Shown: piece after piece, positions 18,040-28,635 of the stretch
How positions within the stretch are numbered: the first letter of the stretch is position 1
How the letters are laid out: each line of letters begins with the position of its first letter
From: Yersinia kristensenii
GTDB lineage: Bacteria > Pseudomonadota > Gammaproteobacteria > Enterobacterales > Enterobacteriaceae
Direction of reading: 5' to 3'
Length of the DNA: 64,000 bases
NCBI RefSeq assembly: GCF_900460525.1
Contig: NZ_UHIY01000001.1
Coordinates: forward strand, 4,464,001-4,528,000
Made by a program: the position numbers and the translations under genes
Notes under the pieces: model-generated
Told to the model about the DNA's origin: nothing
Databases searched by the model: none
What the model saw: only the letters and a program-made list of their open reading frames with translations

Positions 18040-18837
18040 TTACTTCAATGCACCAGACAGGAATTGCTGCAAACGAGGGCTTTTGGGGTTACCAAAGAGC
18101 TCGGTCGGCGGGCCTTCTTCTTCAATGACGCCTTTGTGCAGAAAGATAACATGACTGGAAACGTGACGTGCAAACTCCATTTCATGAGTCACCACCACCA
18201 TAGTTTTCCCCTCTTCTGCCAGCTTTTGCATTATCCGCAAAACCTCACCAACTAATTCAGGATCCAATGCAGAGGTTGGCTCATCAAATAAAAGTACATC
18301 AGGCTCCATCGCCAATGCCCGAGCAATGGAAACACGTTGCTGCTGACCGCCAGAAAGATGCACTGGATATTTAGCGCGCGCACGCTCATCAATCCCAACT
18401 TTATCCAAATAGCGAATCGCACGCTCTTTCGCCACGGATTTACTTAACCCCAAGACTTGTACAGGGGCTTCCATCACATTTTCCAGCACCGTCATATGGC
18501 TCCATAAGTTGAAATGCTGGAATACCATCGTCAGACGAGTGCGAAGTAATTGTAGCTCCTTCTTATCAAAAACTTTTAGTTGCCCGTCTTTATCTCTCAC
18601 CAGTCGGATATTTTGGTTATTGACGCTGATCGACCCTTCGCTGGGCTTTTCCAAGAAATTGATGCAACGTAAAAAAGTACTTTTCCCCGAACCAGAGGAA
18701 CCGATAATGGAAATAACATCTCCAGCTTTAGCCGAAAGTGAAACGCCTTTTAAGACCTCATGTTCGCCATAGTGTTTATGCAATTCCGTCACAGACAACT
18801 TGGTTTCAACTATTTTAGTTTCTAATGTATCAGTCAT
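18040..18837 (-). CDS. hisP: Histidine/basic amino acid ABC transporter ATP-binding protein HisP
   Basis: The ATPase that powers the HisQM permease for histidine, arginine, lysine and ornithine import. The 265-residue product shows Walker [11 protein letters not shown]-loop in VFQHFNLW, signature [10 protein letters not shown], Walker [13 protein letters not shown] and the switch histidine in VTHEMEF. It starts at the ATG after GTACGGAGAATTTT. An ABC signature and the C-terminal helix match Salmonella HisP almost throughout. Last gene of hisJ-hisQ-hisM-hisP, 14 bases after hisM. Confidence 0.96.
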   Translation of the reverse strand: MTDTLETKIVETKLSVTELHKHYGEHEVLKGVSLSAKAGDVISIIGSSGSGKSTFLRCINFLEKPSEGSISVNNQNIRLVRDKDGQLKVFDKKELQLLRTRLTMVFQHFNLWSHMTVLENVMEAPVQVLGLSKSVAKERAIRYLDKVGIDERARAKYPVHLSGGQQQRVSIARALAMEPDVLLFDEPTSALDPELVGEVLRIMQKLAEEGKTMVVVTHEMEFARHVSSHVIFLHKGVIEEEGPPTELFGNPKSPRLQQFLSGALK

Positions 18838-18851
18838 AAAATTCTCCGTAC

Positions 18852-19568
18852 TTAATGCGATGCCTGAGGTTTTATATGTGCCAGCCAACGTTTTTCCGCC
18901 TGGCGGAACAGGCTAATTAGCGTAAAAGAGATAATCAGATAAAGTACGGCAGCAATACCAAAAGCATAAAATGGTTGATACGTCGCAGCATTAATATCAC
19001 GTGCTATTTTCAGTATATCTGGCACTGTGGCCGTAAAAGCCAATGCTGTAGAATGCAGCATTAAAATCACTTCATTACTGTAGGCTGGTAAAGCGATGCG
19101 TAGCGCGGAGGGTAAAATAATACAGCGATACATTTTAAAACGTGAGAAACCGTAGGCCCTGGCAGCCTCTATTTCGCCATGTGGCACAGAACGAATCGCG
19201 CCCGCGAAAATCTCCGTGGTGTAAGCACAAGTATTTAGCGTTAGTGCCAAAATAGTGCAATTCAACCCGCTGCGAAAAAATGCATTAAGTAGATCGTTAC
19301 CTCGGACTATCTCCAAGCTGTACATTCCAGAATAAAATATCAGTAATTGCACATATAACGGCGTACCACGAAAGATATAGGTGAAGATCCATACCGGCAA
19401 GCGAATCCAGCGCCGCTCGGCTACCCGCGCGACTGCCAACGGAATTGCCAGTAACCCACCCATCACGACTGAACTAATTAATAGCCACAGAGTAACAGCC
19501 ATGCCGGTAAATCGATAGCCATCGCTCCAAAGCAGGGCTTGCCAATATTGATGTAGGATTTCTATCAT
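18852..19568 (-). CDS. hisM: Histidine ABC transporter permease HisM
   Basis: A 238-residue inner-membrane permease with five predicted membrane segments; partner of HisQ. The cytoplasmic EAA loop is [21 protein letters not shown], the docking site for HisP. Equal in length to E. coli HisM. Its ATG overlaps the hisQ stop as ATGA, so the two are translationally coupled. Confidence 0.95.
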   Translation of the reverse strand: MIEILHQYWQALLWSDGYRFTGMAVTLWLLISSVVMGGLLAIPLAVARVAERRWIRLPVWIFTYIFRGTPLYVQLLIFYSGMYSLEIVRGNDLLNAFFRSGLNCTILALTLNTCAYTTEIFAGAIRSVPHGEIEAARAYGFSRFKMYRCIILPSALRIALPAYSNEVILMLHSTALAFTATVPDILKIARDINAATYQPFYAFGIAAVLYLIISFTLISLFRQAEKRWLAHIKPQASH

Positions 19569-20251
19569 AGTTCGGCCCTCTTCACTCCGTGGGAATAGCG
19601 CCGTTCCAACCACAGCAAAACACCATTCGAGATGGTGGTGAAAATCAGATAAACCACACCAGCCACCAACGCGAAGAAGAATGGCTGATAAGTGCCTTTC
19701 CCTGCTAACTGAGTGGCTTTGACCACATCATTCAACCCCAGAATAGAGACCAATGCCGTGGCCTTGAGGATCACTTGCCAGTTATTACCGATACCTGGCA
19801 GCGCGTAGCGCATCATGGCAGGAAACATAATTCTGCGGAAAATCTGGCTAGAGGAGAAACCAAATGCTCTTGCGGCTTCAATTTGGCCTACAGGAACCGC
19901 CATATAAGCGCCACGGAAAGTTTCAGTGAAATAAGCTCCGTAGATAAACCCAAGAGTGATAATCCCAGCGGAAAGAGGGTCAATATTAATTTGTTCAAAA
20001 CCGAGGGATTCAGTAATGCTATTTAGGACTATTTGTAGACCGTAAAAAATCAGCAGCATTAAAACTAAATCAGGTACACCACGTATCAGCGTGGTGTAGC
20101 ATTCAAATAAGCCAGATAAAAGGCGATTTGACGATAATTTCCCACCGGCGCCTATTAAGCCGATAATCACTGACAGCAGCACAGAACACAATGCCAACTC
20201 CAGCGTCACCAGCGCACCTTCAAATATCAGTTTGGAATATCCATCCAGCAT
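19565..20251 (-). CDS. hisQ: Histidine ABC transporter permease HisQ
   Basis: A 228-residue inner-membrane permease, pseudo-symmetric partner of HisM, with the EAA loop VGQIEAARAFGFSSSQIFR and about five membrane segments. Length equals the E. coli protein. It follows hisJ by 101 bases; that gap holds a stem-loop which probably lowers permease expression relative to the binding protein, as has been described for the Salmonella operon. Coupled to hisM by an ATGA overlap. Confidence 0.95.
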   Translation of the reverse strand: MLDGYSKLIFEGALVTLELALCSVLLSVIIGLIGAGGKLSSNRLLSGLFECYTTLIRGVPDLVLMLLIFYGLQIVLNSITESLGFEQINIDPLSAGIITLGFIYGAYFTETFRGAYMAVPVGQIEAARAFGFSSSQIFRRIMFPAMMRYALPGIGNNWQVILKATALVSILGLNDVVKATQLAGKGTYQPFFFALVAGVVYLIFTTISNGVLLWLERRYSHGVKRAEL

Positions 20252-20308
20252 CTGGGTTATCCTATTTTACTGAGTAAGGAGTCTGGTCAATGATTTTGGG
20301 TTAATAAC

Positions 20309-20336
20309 AGCCCCCACCCTAATTAGGGCAAGGGCT
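20309..20336 (-). other. Stem-loop between hisJ and hisQ
   Basis: AGCCC-CC-ACCCTAATTAGGG-CA-AGGGCT forms an imperfect hairpin without a T run. Its place between the binding-protein and permease genes fits an mRNA-stabilising or attenuating stem. Confidence 0.6.
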
Positions 20337-20352
20337 ATTTCAGCCAGCGGAA

Positions 20353-21135
20353 TTAACCGCCGTAAACATCAAAATCGAAATATTTTTTCGCGAGTTTGTC
20401 GTAGGTGCCATCTTTGCGCATTTCTGCAAAGGCTTTATCCAGTGCCGCTTTCAGTTCCACATCATCTTTACGCAAACCCATACCGGTACCGATGCCAAAG
20501 AATTGATCATTTTTGACTGATGGCCCGGCGAAGGCATAATCTTTACCAGCCTCTTGTTTCAGGAAACCTTCACTGGCTGCTACTTCATCCTGGAAAGCTG
20601 CGTCAATGCGACCAGAAGCCAAATCAGAGTAGATCAGATCCTGATTTTGGTAGGCAACAACATCAATACCTTTTGGTTGCCATTCAGCATTGGCGAATGC
20701 TTCTTGAGTAGAACCTTGTAATACCCCAACACGCTTACCTTTCAAAGCAACCAAAGTGGGTTCAATTTTACTGCCTTTCGGGGCGATTAAACGGGCATTA
20801 GCCGCGAAAAGTTTGTCGGTAAAGGCAATCTCTTTTTGGCGTTTTTCAGTAATAGAGAGTGAAGAGATAATCGCATCAATTTTTTTAGCTTTCAGCGAGG
20901 GAATAAGTGCATCAAAATCACTTTCAACAAAAGTACATTTGGTATCAATACGGTTGCATAGCTCTTTTGCTATATCAATATCAAAACCTACCAATTCACC
21001 ACTGGCATTTTTCGATTCGAAAGGAGCATAAGTTGGATCTGTACCAATTTTGATATCTTTAGGAATGGCAGCAAAAGCATTGCTGGCAGCAGCCAACGCT
21101 AATATTAAAGGCAGAACCAAAATCTTCTTATTCAT
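20353..21135 (-). CDS. hisJ: Periplasmic histidine-binding protein HisJ
   Basis: A 260-residue periplasmic solute-binding protein (family 3) feeding the HisQMP importer. Signal peptide [20 protein letters not shown] with cleavage after AFA; the mature part begins [21 protein letters not shown]. Binding-site residues typical of the HisJ/ArgT pair are present ([24 protein letters not shown]), as are the two cysteines CNRIDTKC that form the lobe disulphide. C terminus FDFDVYGG equals E. coli HisJ. ArgT is the alternative; only one binding-protein gene is present here. A sigma-54-type promoter lies upstream. Confidence 0.93.
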   Translation of the reverse strand: MNKKILVLPLILALAAASNAFAAIPKDIKIGTDPTYAPFESKNASGELVGFDIDIAKELCNRIDTKCTFVESDFDALIPSLKAKKIDAIISSLSITEKRQKEIAFTDKLFAANARLIAPKGSKIEPTLVALKGKRVGVLQGSTQEAFANAEWQPKGIDVVAYQNQDLIYSDLASGRIDAAFQDEVAASEGFLKQEAGKDYAFAGPSVKNDQFFGIGTGMGLRKDDVELKAALDKAFAEMRKDGTYDKLAKKYFDFDVYGG

Positions 21136-21444
21136 ACATAATCCTCAAATTGATTTTCGATGCCCAAAGCACGTTAGTTTTCTCTACAACCCTTAGCGTT
21201 CCTAACAACGAGTTTCCATAAATCGATGTGCAGTAATCGTGCCAGTAATTATCAGGAGAGAAAGCTCATTCCATCACTGCTTTATTGGCATAAAAACCAC
21301 TCAATGTAGGCATAGGGGTTGTAGACAAAAGCTGAATACGCAATCTATGCAACAGTGCACATTCTGAAACAGCATTATTGTGGTGCATAATGCGCCCCAT
21401 TTCAGTGCGATGTTGCACAAATGTATCAATTTAGGGAGTAAATG
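21136..21444. promoter_or_regulatory. hisJ regulatory region with sigma-54-like promoter
   Basis: On the minus strand, TGGCACG-ATTA-CTGCA at 21244-21229 matches the -24/-12 consensus TGGCACG-N4-TTGCW with one mismatch, 94 bases before hisJ. Further upstream, 21355-21420 holds several NtrC-like half sites (GTGCACA, GGTGCAT, GTGCG, TTGCAC). Nitrogen control is known for Salmonella histidine/arginine uptake genes, which makes this plausible. Confidence 0.55.
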
Positions 21445-22017
21445 TTAATTATCACCTTGCCAACGAGTGAACAGATCTTTAGGTAACTCAATATCAAATT
21501 GATCAATAATCCGATTAACGGTCTGATCAATAATATCCTCGATGGTTTCCGGACGGTGATAAAACGCAGGCATCGGCGGCATAATGACCGCACCCAACTC
21601 AGCAGCCTGTACCATCAGCCGCAGATGGCCCAAGTGCAGTGGAGTCTCACGCACGCATAGCACCAATGGGCGGCGCTCTTTCAATATTACATCAGCTGCG
21701 CGAGTTAATAAGCCATCAGTATAACTATGGACAATGCCTGATAACGTTTTGATTGAACAGGGTAAAATAACCATGCCGCTGGTCTTAAATGAACCCGATG
21801 AGATACACGCGGCGATATCACGAGAATCGTGTACCACATCCGCAAGCGCCTGCACTTCCTTAACACTCAGCTCCGTTTCAAGCGCTAGTGTCTGCCGCGC
21901 CGCATTGCTGAGAATCAAGTGAGTTTCCACGCCCTCGACCTGTTGCAACACCTGTAGCAGGCGAACACCATAAATGGCGCCGCTGGCACCACTTATGCCA
22001 ATAATAAGTCGTTTCAT
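21445..22017 (-). CDS. ubiX: Flavin prenyltransferase UbiX
   Basis: Makes prenylated FMN, the cofactor of the UbiD decarboxylase in ubiquinone synthesis; cytoplasmic dodecamer. The 190-residue product carries the FMN-binding start IIGISGASGAIYGVRLL, the SSGSFKTSGMVILPCSIKTL region and the C-terminal prenyl site around RETPLHLGHLRLM. Close in length to E. coli UbiX (189). Downstream of purF in the same direction but beyond the purF terminator. Confidence 0.95.
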   Translation of the reverse strand: MKRLIIGISGASGAIYGVRLLQVLQQVEGVETHLILSNAARQTLALETELSVKEVQALADVVHDSRDIAACISSGSFKTSGMVILPCSIKTLSGIVHSYTDGLLTRAADVILKERRPLVLCVRETPLHLGHLRLMVQAAELGAVIMPPMPAFYHRPETIEDIIDQTVNRIIDQFDIELPKDLFTRWQGDN

Positions 22018-22133
22018 GGAAAACTACCTCAAACTAAAGCCGCCTAATAATTATGCGCAGCATAACGGAATAAGGCCAAACTTTGCCGCATCAGGTACGG
22101 ATTAGCAAGTCATGCCGCTAAGCTATCTTACAT

Positions 22134-22175
22134 AAAAAAAGGTGCACCGCGCTTGAACGCTGGTTGCACCTTTTT
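22134..22175 (-). terminator. Rho-independent terminator after purF
   Basis: On the minus strand: GGTGCA-ACCAGCGTTCAAGCGCGG-TGCACC followed by seven T, about 60 bases past the purF stop. Confidence 0.85.
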
Positions 22176-22234
22176 GATTCATTTTTGATTTACTTGCCTA
22201 CGCCATCTGCCGTAAACGGGCATAACATGAAAGA

Positions 22235-23752
22235 TTACCCTTCGTTATGCATTTCCAGATTCTCTGCTTCGTTATGATTACGCAATGCTTGCGCATCATC
22301 GTTGCGTAACGACTCCAGATACTCCAAATAGCTTTGATCCACATCTTTAGTGACGTAAACGCCGTTAAAGACTGAGCACTCAAATTGAGCGATATCTGGG
22401 TTATCTTCGCGCACTGCCTCAATAAGGTCAGTAAGATCTTGGAAAATCAGCGCATCAGCACCAATCAACTGGCGAATCTCGTCGACTTCACGCCCATGTG
22501 CAATTAACTCATTAGCACTTGGCATATCGATGCCATACACATTCGGGAAACGAATCTCCGGAGCGGCAGAGGCGAAATACACTTTCTTCGCCCCAGCTTC
22601 ACGCGCCATTTCGACGATTTGTTCCGATGTGGTACCGCGCACAATCGAGTCATCCACCAATAATACATTCTTATCGCGAAATTCTGCGCGGTTGGCATTC
22701 AGTTTACGGCGCACTGATTTACGGCGTTCCTGCTGGCCCGGCATGATAAAGGTACGGCCAACATAGCGGTTTTTCACAAACCCTTGGCGGTACGGTTTAT
22801 CCAGAATTCGGGCGATTTCCAGCGCGATATCACAGGAGGTTTCCGGAATAGGAATGACAACATCGATATCCAAATCTTCCCACTGTTTGGCAATTTTTGC
22901 GCCTAATTTCTGGCCCATGCGCACACGCGCACTGTAAACAGAAATTTTATCCATAAAGGAATCTGGACGGGCAAAATAAACATACTCAAACAAGCACGGA
23001 TTATATTTCGGATTCTCCGCACACTGGCGGGTGAACAGCTGGCCTTTTTCGGTGATATACACGGCTTCGCCCGGCGCCACATCACGCAGGAATTCGAAAC
23101 CAAGGGTATCCAGCGCCACACTTTCAGACGCGACCATGTATTCATTACGGCCATCAGCAAGAGTGCGCTTACCAATCACCAGCGGACGAATACCGTTAGG
23201 ATCACGGAAAGCAACCATACCGTGGCCGATAATCATCGCGACACAAGCATAGGCACCACGAATCAATTGATGCGTAGCGGCAACAGCGGCAAAAATGTTG
23301 TCAGACTCCAACGGATAGTGCTGGAAACGGTCTATTTCACTGGCAAAAATATTCAGCAGAATTTCCGAGTCAGAAGTGGTATTCACATGACGGCGAGAAA
23401 CTTCGAATAATTTCTTTCTCAGCTGGTGAGCGTTAGTCAGATTACCGTTATGAGCCAAAGTGATGCCAAACGGTGAGTTAACGTAGAAAGGCTGAGCCTC
23501 GGAAGCACTGGAACTGCCTGCCGTTGGGTAACGAACATGGCCAATCCCCATATTCCCCTGTAAGCGCAGCATATGCCGGGTTTCAAATACATCCTTCACC
23601 AAGCCGTTTGCTTTGCGCAACCGGAACCCATTATGGGCATCAATGGTAACGATGCCCGCAGCATCCTGGCCTCGGTGCTGAAGCACCGTCAGCGCATCAT
23701 AAATCGACTGGTTTACCGGTGCAAAACCGGCGATACCGACAATACCGCACAT
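22235..23752 (-). CDS. purF: Amidophosphoribosyltransferase PurF
   Basis: First committed step of purine synthesis: glutamine plus PRPP gives phosphoribosylamine. The mature N terminus CGIVGIAG exposes the catalytic cysteine of the Ntn glutaminase domain (about residues 2-240); the phosphoribosyltransferase half contains the PRPP loop [18 protein letters not shown]. It is 505 residues, like E. coli PurF. Transcribed with cvpA, whose stop is 12 bases upstream, and controlled by the PurR box before cvpA. Confidence 0.97.
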   Translation of the reverse strand: MCGIVGIAGFAPVNQSIYDALTVLQHRGQDAAGIVTIDAHNGFRLRKANGLVKDVFETRHMLRLQGNMGIGHVRYPTAGSSSASEAQPFYVNSPFGITLAHNGNLTNAHQLRKKLFEVSRRHVNTTSDSEILLNIFASEIDRFQHYPLESDNIFAAVAATHQLIRGAYACVAMIIGHGMVAFRDPNGIRPLVIGKRTLADGRNEYMVASESVALDTLGFEFLRDVAPGEAVYITEKGQLFTRQCAENPKYNPCLFEYVYFARPDSFMDKISVYSARVRMGQKLGAKIAKQWEDLDIDVVIPIPETSCDIALEIARILDKPYRQGFVKNRYVGRTFIMPGQQERRKSVRRKLNANRAEFRDKNVLLVDDSIVRGTTSEQIVEMAREAGAKKVYFASAAPEIRFPNVYGIDMPSANELIAHGREVDEIRQLIGADALIFQDLTDLIEAVREDNPDIAQFECSVFNGVYVTKDVDQSYLEYLESLRNDDAQALRNHNEAENLEMHNEG

Positions 23753-23764
23753 GTTGTCTTTTCC

Positions 23765-24274
23765 TCATAAGCCGCTCCGAATCGGTAATTGATTCGGTAA
23801 GAAACTCGACGTGCTCTGCAGGTAGTCAAAAAACCACCTGATGATATAACTGAACTGCGGGATTAATTGCGACTGCTTCCAGTCAACACTCTGTGAGAAA
23901 CCGGTAAACGTGTCCAGAAAGAACAACATGGCAGAGACAATCAGAACGCCTCGCAGCGCCCCAAAACAGATCCCTAGCACTCTGTCAGTTCCTGATAATC
24001 CCGTACGTTCAACCAGCGAACTAATCACATAGTTAACAATAGCCCCGACGATCAATGTCGCGATGAACAAAATGCCGATAGCAATTCCGTTGCGAACAAC
24101 TTCATCCTCAAAGCGGGTGAAGTAAACAGCAAGGTAAGTGTAAAAATGACTGGCAACAAAAAACGCACATCCCCATGTTACAAGTGACAATGCTTCACGG
24201 ACAAAACCCCGGATTAAGCTGACTAAAGCAGAAAATCCGATAATTCCTATAATGACGTAATCAATCCAGACCAT
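23765..24274 (-). CDS. cvpA: Colicin V production protein CvpA
   Basis: A 169-residue inner-membrane protein with four hydrophobic segments, collinear with E. coli CvpA (162) and with a few extra C-terminal residues. The name comes from a role in colicin V secretion; more recent work ties it to envelope and bile-salt tolerance in enterics. Its biochemical activity is unknown. It is the promoter-proximal gene of the cvpA-purF operon with a clear PurR operator 61 bases upstream. Confidence 0.93.
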   Translation of the reverse strand: MVWIDYVIIGIIGFSALVSLIRGFVREALSLVTWGCAFFVASHFYTYLAVYFTRFEDEVVRNGIAIGILFIATLIVGAIVNYVISSLVERTGLSGTDRVLGICFGALRGVLIVSAMLFFLDTFTGFSQSVDWKQSQLIPQFSYIIRWFFDYLQSTSSFLPNQLPIRSGL

Positions 24275-24334
24275 GACTATTCCAATGACGAAATCGCCGC
24301 TGCATCCTGTTCGCGGCGAATTCTAACAGAAAAA

Positions 24335-24348
24335 GAAAACGTTTGCGT
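24335..24348 (-). promoter_or_regulatory. PurR operator upstream of cvpA-purF
   Basis: On the minus strand ACGCAAACGTTTTC, an essentially perfect match to the PurR box of E. coli. The same gene pair is PurR-controlled in E. coli. Confidence 0.9.
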
Positions 24349-24464
24349 AGAGGAATTATGACCGACGACAAATTAAAGTGCGGCGATTTTAAAAATAACA
24401 ATCGCCGCACAAACTTAGTGTTAAAACCCCTATAAACTCTGATGTCTTAACCCTTATTCAAACA

Positions 24465-25214
24465 TTAACGCCCGGTGCCATAGGGCTTAACTTGCCCATT
24501 CAGACCACTTAATGAGTTAAGCTCCGGCAAGGCCGATTGCAGCTTTTGTTTTGACGCGTCAGGCCCCACGAATACCCGGGTAATCTGGCCCTGAACCGGG
24601 GTTGCAGGCACGGTAAATGCCCGATGACCTGATAAGCGCAGCGTCGCAACAATTTCATTCACTTTAGCCGCATTTTTCAGCGCCCCCAGTTGGACAACAT
24701 AGGCCTGCCCCACTGGCGCTTTTTCTTCCGCAGGCTGTTTGCTTTCCGGCTGAACATCCGGTTTAACCTCAGGTTTTGGCTTAATTTCCTGTGGTTTTTT
24801 CTCGGCCGGAACTGGCTTAACCTCAGTTGGCTTGCTTTCTGCTGGTTTAACCTCAGCCGGTTTTTTCTCGACCGGTTTCACTTCAACCGGCTTACTTTGT
24901 AGCGGTGGCGGTGCCACGATAGTCGGTTCAGACGGTAAATTACCGGCATCATTAGCGGCCTGAGAGACGGAATCATCTTTAGGGACTTCCACGGCTTGCG
25001 CGGCACCTTCCGGCGGCGCAATAGGCAGAGGCTGACTGATCGGCGGAACCGCATCAATCTCTTGGCTATCACCAGGCTTTGGCACTAATGGAATGGCAGC
25101 AAACTCATCCTCATAATGCTTCTTTTTACCATCCAGCAACCCCGGCAGCACGATCACGCCCAAAGCCACCAAAATTATGGTCCCGACTAAACGGTTCTGG
25201 AACTTACTTGCCAC
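24465..25214 (-). CDS. dedD: Cell-division SPOR-domain protein DedD
   Basis: A 249-residue septal-ring protein: short cytoplasmic start, one membrane anchor (LVGTIILVALGVIVLPGLL, about residues 9-27), a long periplasmic linker rich in K-P-V-E repeats (KPVEKKPAEVKPAESKP...), and a C-terminal SPOR domain (about 168-245, QAYVVQLGALKNAAKVNEIV) that binds denuded septal peptidoglycan. Longer than E. coli DedD (220) because of the expanded KP-rich linker. It follows folC by 35 bases. Confidence 0.93.
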   Translation of the reverse strand: MASKFQNRLVGTIILVALGVIVLPGLLDGKKKHYEDEFAAIPLVPKPGDSQEIDAVPPISQPLPIAPPEGAAQAVEVPKDDSVSQAANDAGNLPSEPTIVAPPPLQSKPVEVKPVEKKPAEVKPAESKPTEVKPVPAEKKPQEIKPKPEVKPDVQPESKQPAEEKAPVGQAYVVQLGALKNAAKVNEIVATLRLSGHRAFTVPATPVQGQITRVFVGPDASKQKLQSALPELNSLSGLNGQVKPYGTGR

Positions 25215-25249
25215 TCACTCGCCCCTCAATGCTTTATCAATTCAAGCTG

Positions 25250-26500
25250 TTACAAATTCAACGCTGCCATGACATGAGCAACTGTATGGAAAGAGCCACA
25301 GACAATGACCACATCCTGTGGTTCTGCATCCTGCATAGCTTGACGCCAGGCAGTTTCGACATGACTAAACTGACGTGATTGCACCAGATGCTCGGCTAAT
25401 TGCTCCGCACTGGCCCCACGCGGCCCTTCCAGCGGCGCGCAGTACCATTCATCAACCTGCTCAGATAAGCATGCCAGCGTACCACCAATATCTTTATCCG
25501 ATAACATCCCGACTACCGCGCGCACTTTGCCCTGCTTGGGTAATTTAGCCAGTTTATCGGCCAGATAACGCGCTGCATGTGGATTATGAGCCACGTCCAA
25601 AATCAACAGTGGTTTCTCGCTAACCCTCTGAAAACGCCCAGGTAAAGTCGCCGTCTGCAACCCTTGGCGAATCACCTCTTCGCTCAATGACAACCCGGAA
25701 TAATGCAACACCGCCAGCGCCGTTGCAGCATTGGCTAGCGGCACATTCGGCAGCGGCAAATTGTTCCACTGGCGAGCATCGCATTGCCAGTCCCAGCTTT
25801 TTTCTTGCTGGCTGAACTGCCAGGCAATATCCCGCTGATACAAGTGTGCGCCGAGTTTTGCAGCCACATCTGCAATGGACTGTGGCATATCAGGCTCGCC
25901 TACCACCGCGGGCTTACCTGCACGGAATACACCTGCTTTTTCCCGGCCAATGCTTTCACGGTCAAATCCCAGCCAGTCAGTATGGTCTATTGCAATGCTG
26001 GTGATGGCGGCAACATCCGAATCAACAATATTAGTTGCATCCAAACGCCCCCCCAAGCCCACTTCCAGAATCACCACATCAAGCTTAGCCTGCTTAAACA
26101 GTTGCAATGCAGATAAGGTGCCAAATTCGAAGTAAGTCAGTGAGATATCTTTGCGCCCAGCTTCAATTTTTGCAAAAGAGTGGCTATGTTCAGCTTCAGG
26201 CAGCTCTTGCCCCTGAATACGAACTCGCTCGGTATAACGCAGAAGATGAGGCGAGCTATATACCCCGACCCGCAGGCCAGCGGCCAGTAAAATGGATTCC
26301 AAGGTGCAACAGGTAGTACCTTTGCCATTAGTACCGGCAACGGTAAATACTTTAGGAGCAGGTTTGAGCAAATCTAAACGCTCAGCAACCTGTTTAACAC
26401 GTTCCAGCCCCAACTCGATTGGCTGAGAATGCAAACGCTCAAGATAGTAAAGCCACGCGGCCAAAGGCGACGTGGCTTGGGGAATTTGATTGTTGTCCAT
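25250..26500 (-). CDS. folC: Bifunctional folylpolyglutamate/dihydrofolate synthase FolC
   Basis: Adds glutamate to dihydropteroate and polyglutamylates folates; cytoplasmic Mur-ligase-fold enzyme. The P-loop VFTVAGTNGKGTTCCTLES is near residue 50, SSPHLLRYTERVRIQG binds folate, and DVAHNPHAARYLA is the Mur-ligase C-domain motif. The start is the ATG encoding MDNNQIPQATSP after GTGGTGGGACTC; another ATG lies four codons earlier. Operon accD-folC-dedD as in E. coli. Confidence 0.95.
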   Translation of the reverse strand: MDNNQIPQATSPLAAWLYYLERLHSQPIELGLERVKQVAERLDLLKPAPKVFTVAGTNGKGTTCCTLESILLAAGLRVGVYSSPHLLRYTERVRIQGQELPEAEHSHSFAKIEAGRKDISLTYFEFGTLSALQLFKQAKLDVVILEVGLGGRLDATNIVDSDVAAITSIAIDHTDWLGFDRESIGREKAGVFRAGKPAVVGEPDMPQSIADVAAKLGAHLYQRDIAWQFSQQEKSWDWQCDARQWNNLPLPNVPLANAATALAVLHYSGLSLSEEVIRQGLQTATLPGRFQRVSEKPLLILDVAHNPHAARYLADKLAKLPKQGKVRAVVGMLSDKDIGGTLACLSEQVDEWYCAPLEGPRGASAEQLAEHLVQSRQFSHVETAWRQAMQDAEPQDVVIVCGSFHTVAHVMAALNL

Positions 26501-26519
26501 GAGTCCCACCACTGGCCTT

Positions 26520-26583
26520 TATATCCTTCATCCTAGAAGTCGCAGGGTTGTTAGCTGCAACTCCAATGACTTGAGGTATAATT
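26520..26583. repeat. Internally deleted ERIC remnant between accD and folC
   Basis: On the minus strand ACCTCAAGTCATTGGAGTTGCAG (left end) is joined directly to CTAACAACCCTGCGACTTCTAGGATGAAGGAT (right end); the central arms are missing. Confidence 0.7.
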
Positions 26584-26669
26584 TTTCTTATTGAAAGCTA
26601 CAAAGTTCAAGCTACGACAATGCACAATAATCGGGCACCACCTTATCAGGGCGATGCCCGCTCCGTTAA

Positions 26670-27581
26670 TCAGGCATCAGCCTGATTATCAGTCACCGCT
26701 GCATCTGCCTTGACTTCAACCACGCTTGGCTGCGGTTGATGAGTCAATTTCGACAAGATGCTGGCTAGCGTCTGACGCATAACCGGACGGCGTACTATCA
26801 TGTCGATAGCGCCTTTTTCAATTAAGAATTCACTGCGTTGGAAACCCGGTGGCAATTTTTCACGAACAGTTTGTTCGATAACCCGAGGGCCAGCAAAACC
26901 AATCAATGCTTTCGGTTCAGCAATATTGATATCACCCAACATCGCCAGACTGGCAGAAACACCGCCCATGGTGGGATCCGTCAGCACTGATATGTAAGGC
27001 AAACCGCGCTCTTGCATTTTCGCCAGAGCAGCACTGGTTTTTGCCATCTGCATCAGGGACATCAATGCTTCCTGCATACGGGCACCGCCACTGGAAGAGA
27101 AGCACACCAGTGGACAATTATCTTCCAGCGCCTTTTCTACTGCGCGAACAAAGCGAGCACCTACTACCGACGCCATTGAACCGCCCATAAAGGCAAATTC
27201 AAATGAAACCGCCACAATAGGCATCCCCTGCAAGGTCCCTTTCATGGCAACCAAAGCATCTTTCTCGCCGGTCTCTTTTTGTGCAGCAGAGAGGCGATCT
27301 TTATACTTTTTGGAATCCCTGAATTTCAGGATGTCCTTCGGCTCCAGTTCGCTACCCAATTCGACTTCACTGCCTGCATCCAACAGCATATGTAACCGCG
27401 CACGGGCGGACATTCGCATGTGGTGATCACACTTAGGACACACTTCCAGATTGCGCTCTAATTCGGCACGATAGAGTACCTGACCGCAACTGTCGCATTT
27501 CGTCCACACCCCTTCAGGAATACTCGCTTTACGGGTTTGTGTGATATTGCTTTTGTTAAGAATTCGTTCAATCCAGCTCAT
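26670..27581 (-). CDS. accD: Acetyl-CoA carboxylase carboxyltransferase subunit beta AccD
   Basis: Beta subunit that, with AccA, transfers the carboxyl group from biotin to acetyl-CoA to make malonyl-CoA. The 303-residue product has the N-terminal four-cysteine zinc ribbon (CDSCGQ ... CPKCDHH, about residues 27-49) and the crotonase-type core with [11 protein letters not shown] and [17 protein letters not shown]. Collinear with E. coli AccD (304). Upstream of folC; 169 bases between them contain a reduced ERIC. Confidence 0.97.
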   Translation of the reverse strand: MSWIERILNKSNITQTRKASIPEGVWTKCDSCGQVLYRAELERNLEVCPKCDHHMRMSARARLHMLLDAGSEVELGSELEPKDILKFRDSKKYKDRLSAAQKETGEKDALVAMKGTLQGMPIVAVSFEFAFMGGSMASVVGARFVRAVEKALEDNCPLVCFSSSGGARMQEALMSLMQMAKTSAALAKMQERGLPYISVLTDPTMGGVSASLAMLGDINIAEPKALIGFAGPRVIEQTVREKLPPGFQRSEFLIEKGAIDMIVRRPVMRQTLASILSKLTHQPQPSVVEVKADAAVTDNQADA

Positions 27582-27826
27582 CGATGACCTTTCTGTTTGA
27601 ACCTGGCTATTGCCAGTCCGCTGTGCGTGCTTTAACCATCTTCCTGAAAAAAACCAATAAAAATGCCCATGTTATAGGCCGGTACAGTGTAACTGTAACC
27701 AAGGCACTAAACTGGCACTAAACTCGGATTATCTACAGGAACAGACCATAAATGTTACTCATTAAACCATATTGGCTCGACAGTGTAGATAAAAAACTGG
27801 TCTAACCCATGGCTCAGGTAACGTTT

Positions 27827-28489
27827 TTACTGATTTTTCTGACGAGAACTCGCACGCCGATGGCGCCAAACCTCGAATACGCCGGGCAAAATTGACACCA
27901 CAATAATGGCGACAATCAGTAATTTCAGATTTTCCTGAACAAACGGCATGTTACCAAACCAGTAGCCAGCATAGGTGAATAACAGCACCCATACTAATGC
28001 CCCAATCACGTTATAAGCGGCAAAGTGACGATAGGACATTTTCCCCATACCCGCGACAAACGGCGCAAAAGTACGAATAATCGGGACAAATCGCGCCAGG
28101 ATAATGGCTTTTCCGCCATGTTTTTCATAAAACTGATGGGTTTTATCCAGATAACTGCGACGGAAAATTTTGGAGTCCGGGTTACTGAATAGTTTTTCCC
28201 CGAATACCCGGCCAATGGCGTAGTTGACAGCATCTCCCAGAATGGCCGCCGTAACCATCAAAGCAACCATAATATGGACATTGATATCATTGGAGGGCAA
28301 GGAGGCCAACGCTCCGGCCACAAACAACAGAGAATCGCCCGGTAAAAATGGCGTCACCACCAGACCGGTTTCACAGAATAAAATCAGGAATAAAATGGCA
28401 TAAACCCAAATTCCATACTGCGCCACCAACTCCGCTAAATGAACATCAATATGCAAAATAAAATCAATAACGAAACGTATAAATTCCAT
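27827..28489 (-). CDS. dedA: DedA-family inner-membrane protein DedA
   Basis: A 220-residue polytopic membrane protein of the DedA/SNARE-associated (VTT) family. Signature segments are [16 protein letters not shown] and [20 protein letters not shown], the latter with the conserved arginines needed for function in E. coli YqjA/YghB. Members are thought to act as lipid-carrier or lipid flippases and support the proton motive force. It lies upstream of accD in the same orientation as in E. coli. Confidence 0.93.
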   Translation of the reverse strand: MEFIRFVIDFILHIDVHLAELVAQYGIWVYAILFLILFCETGLVVTPFLPGDSLLFVAGALASLPSNDINVHIMVALMVTAAILGDAVNYAIGRVFGEKLFSNPDSKIFRRSYLDKTHQFYEKHGGKAIILARFVPIIRTFAPFVAGMGKMSYRHFAAYNVIGALVWVLLFTYAGYWFGNMPFVQENLKLLIVAIIVVSILPGVFEVWRHRRASSRQKNQ

Positions 28490-28635
28490 AAATATTCTCG
28501 AGAGGTAAACGAGCTTAATCTTTGATTGAGCGAGTTTAGCTGAACTTCCTTAGGGATTCCTTAACCTCCGCTCCCCAGACAGTCAAACTTGCCTTATTAT
28601 CGAAAAATAAAGAGATATAAAATAAGGCTAAAACA

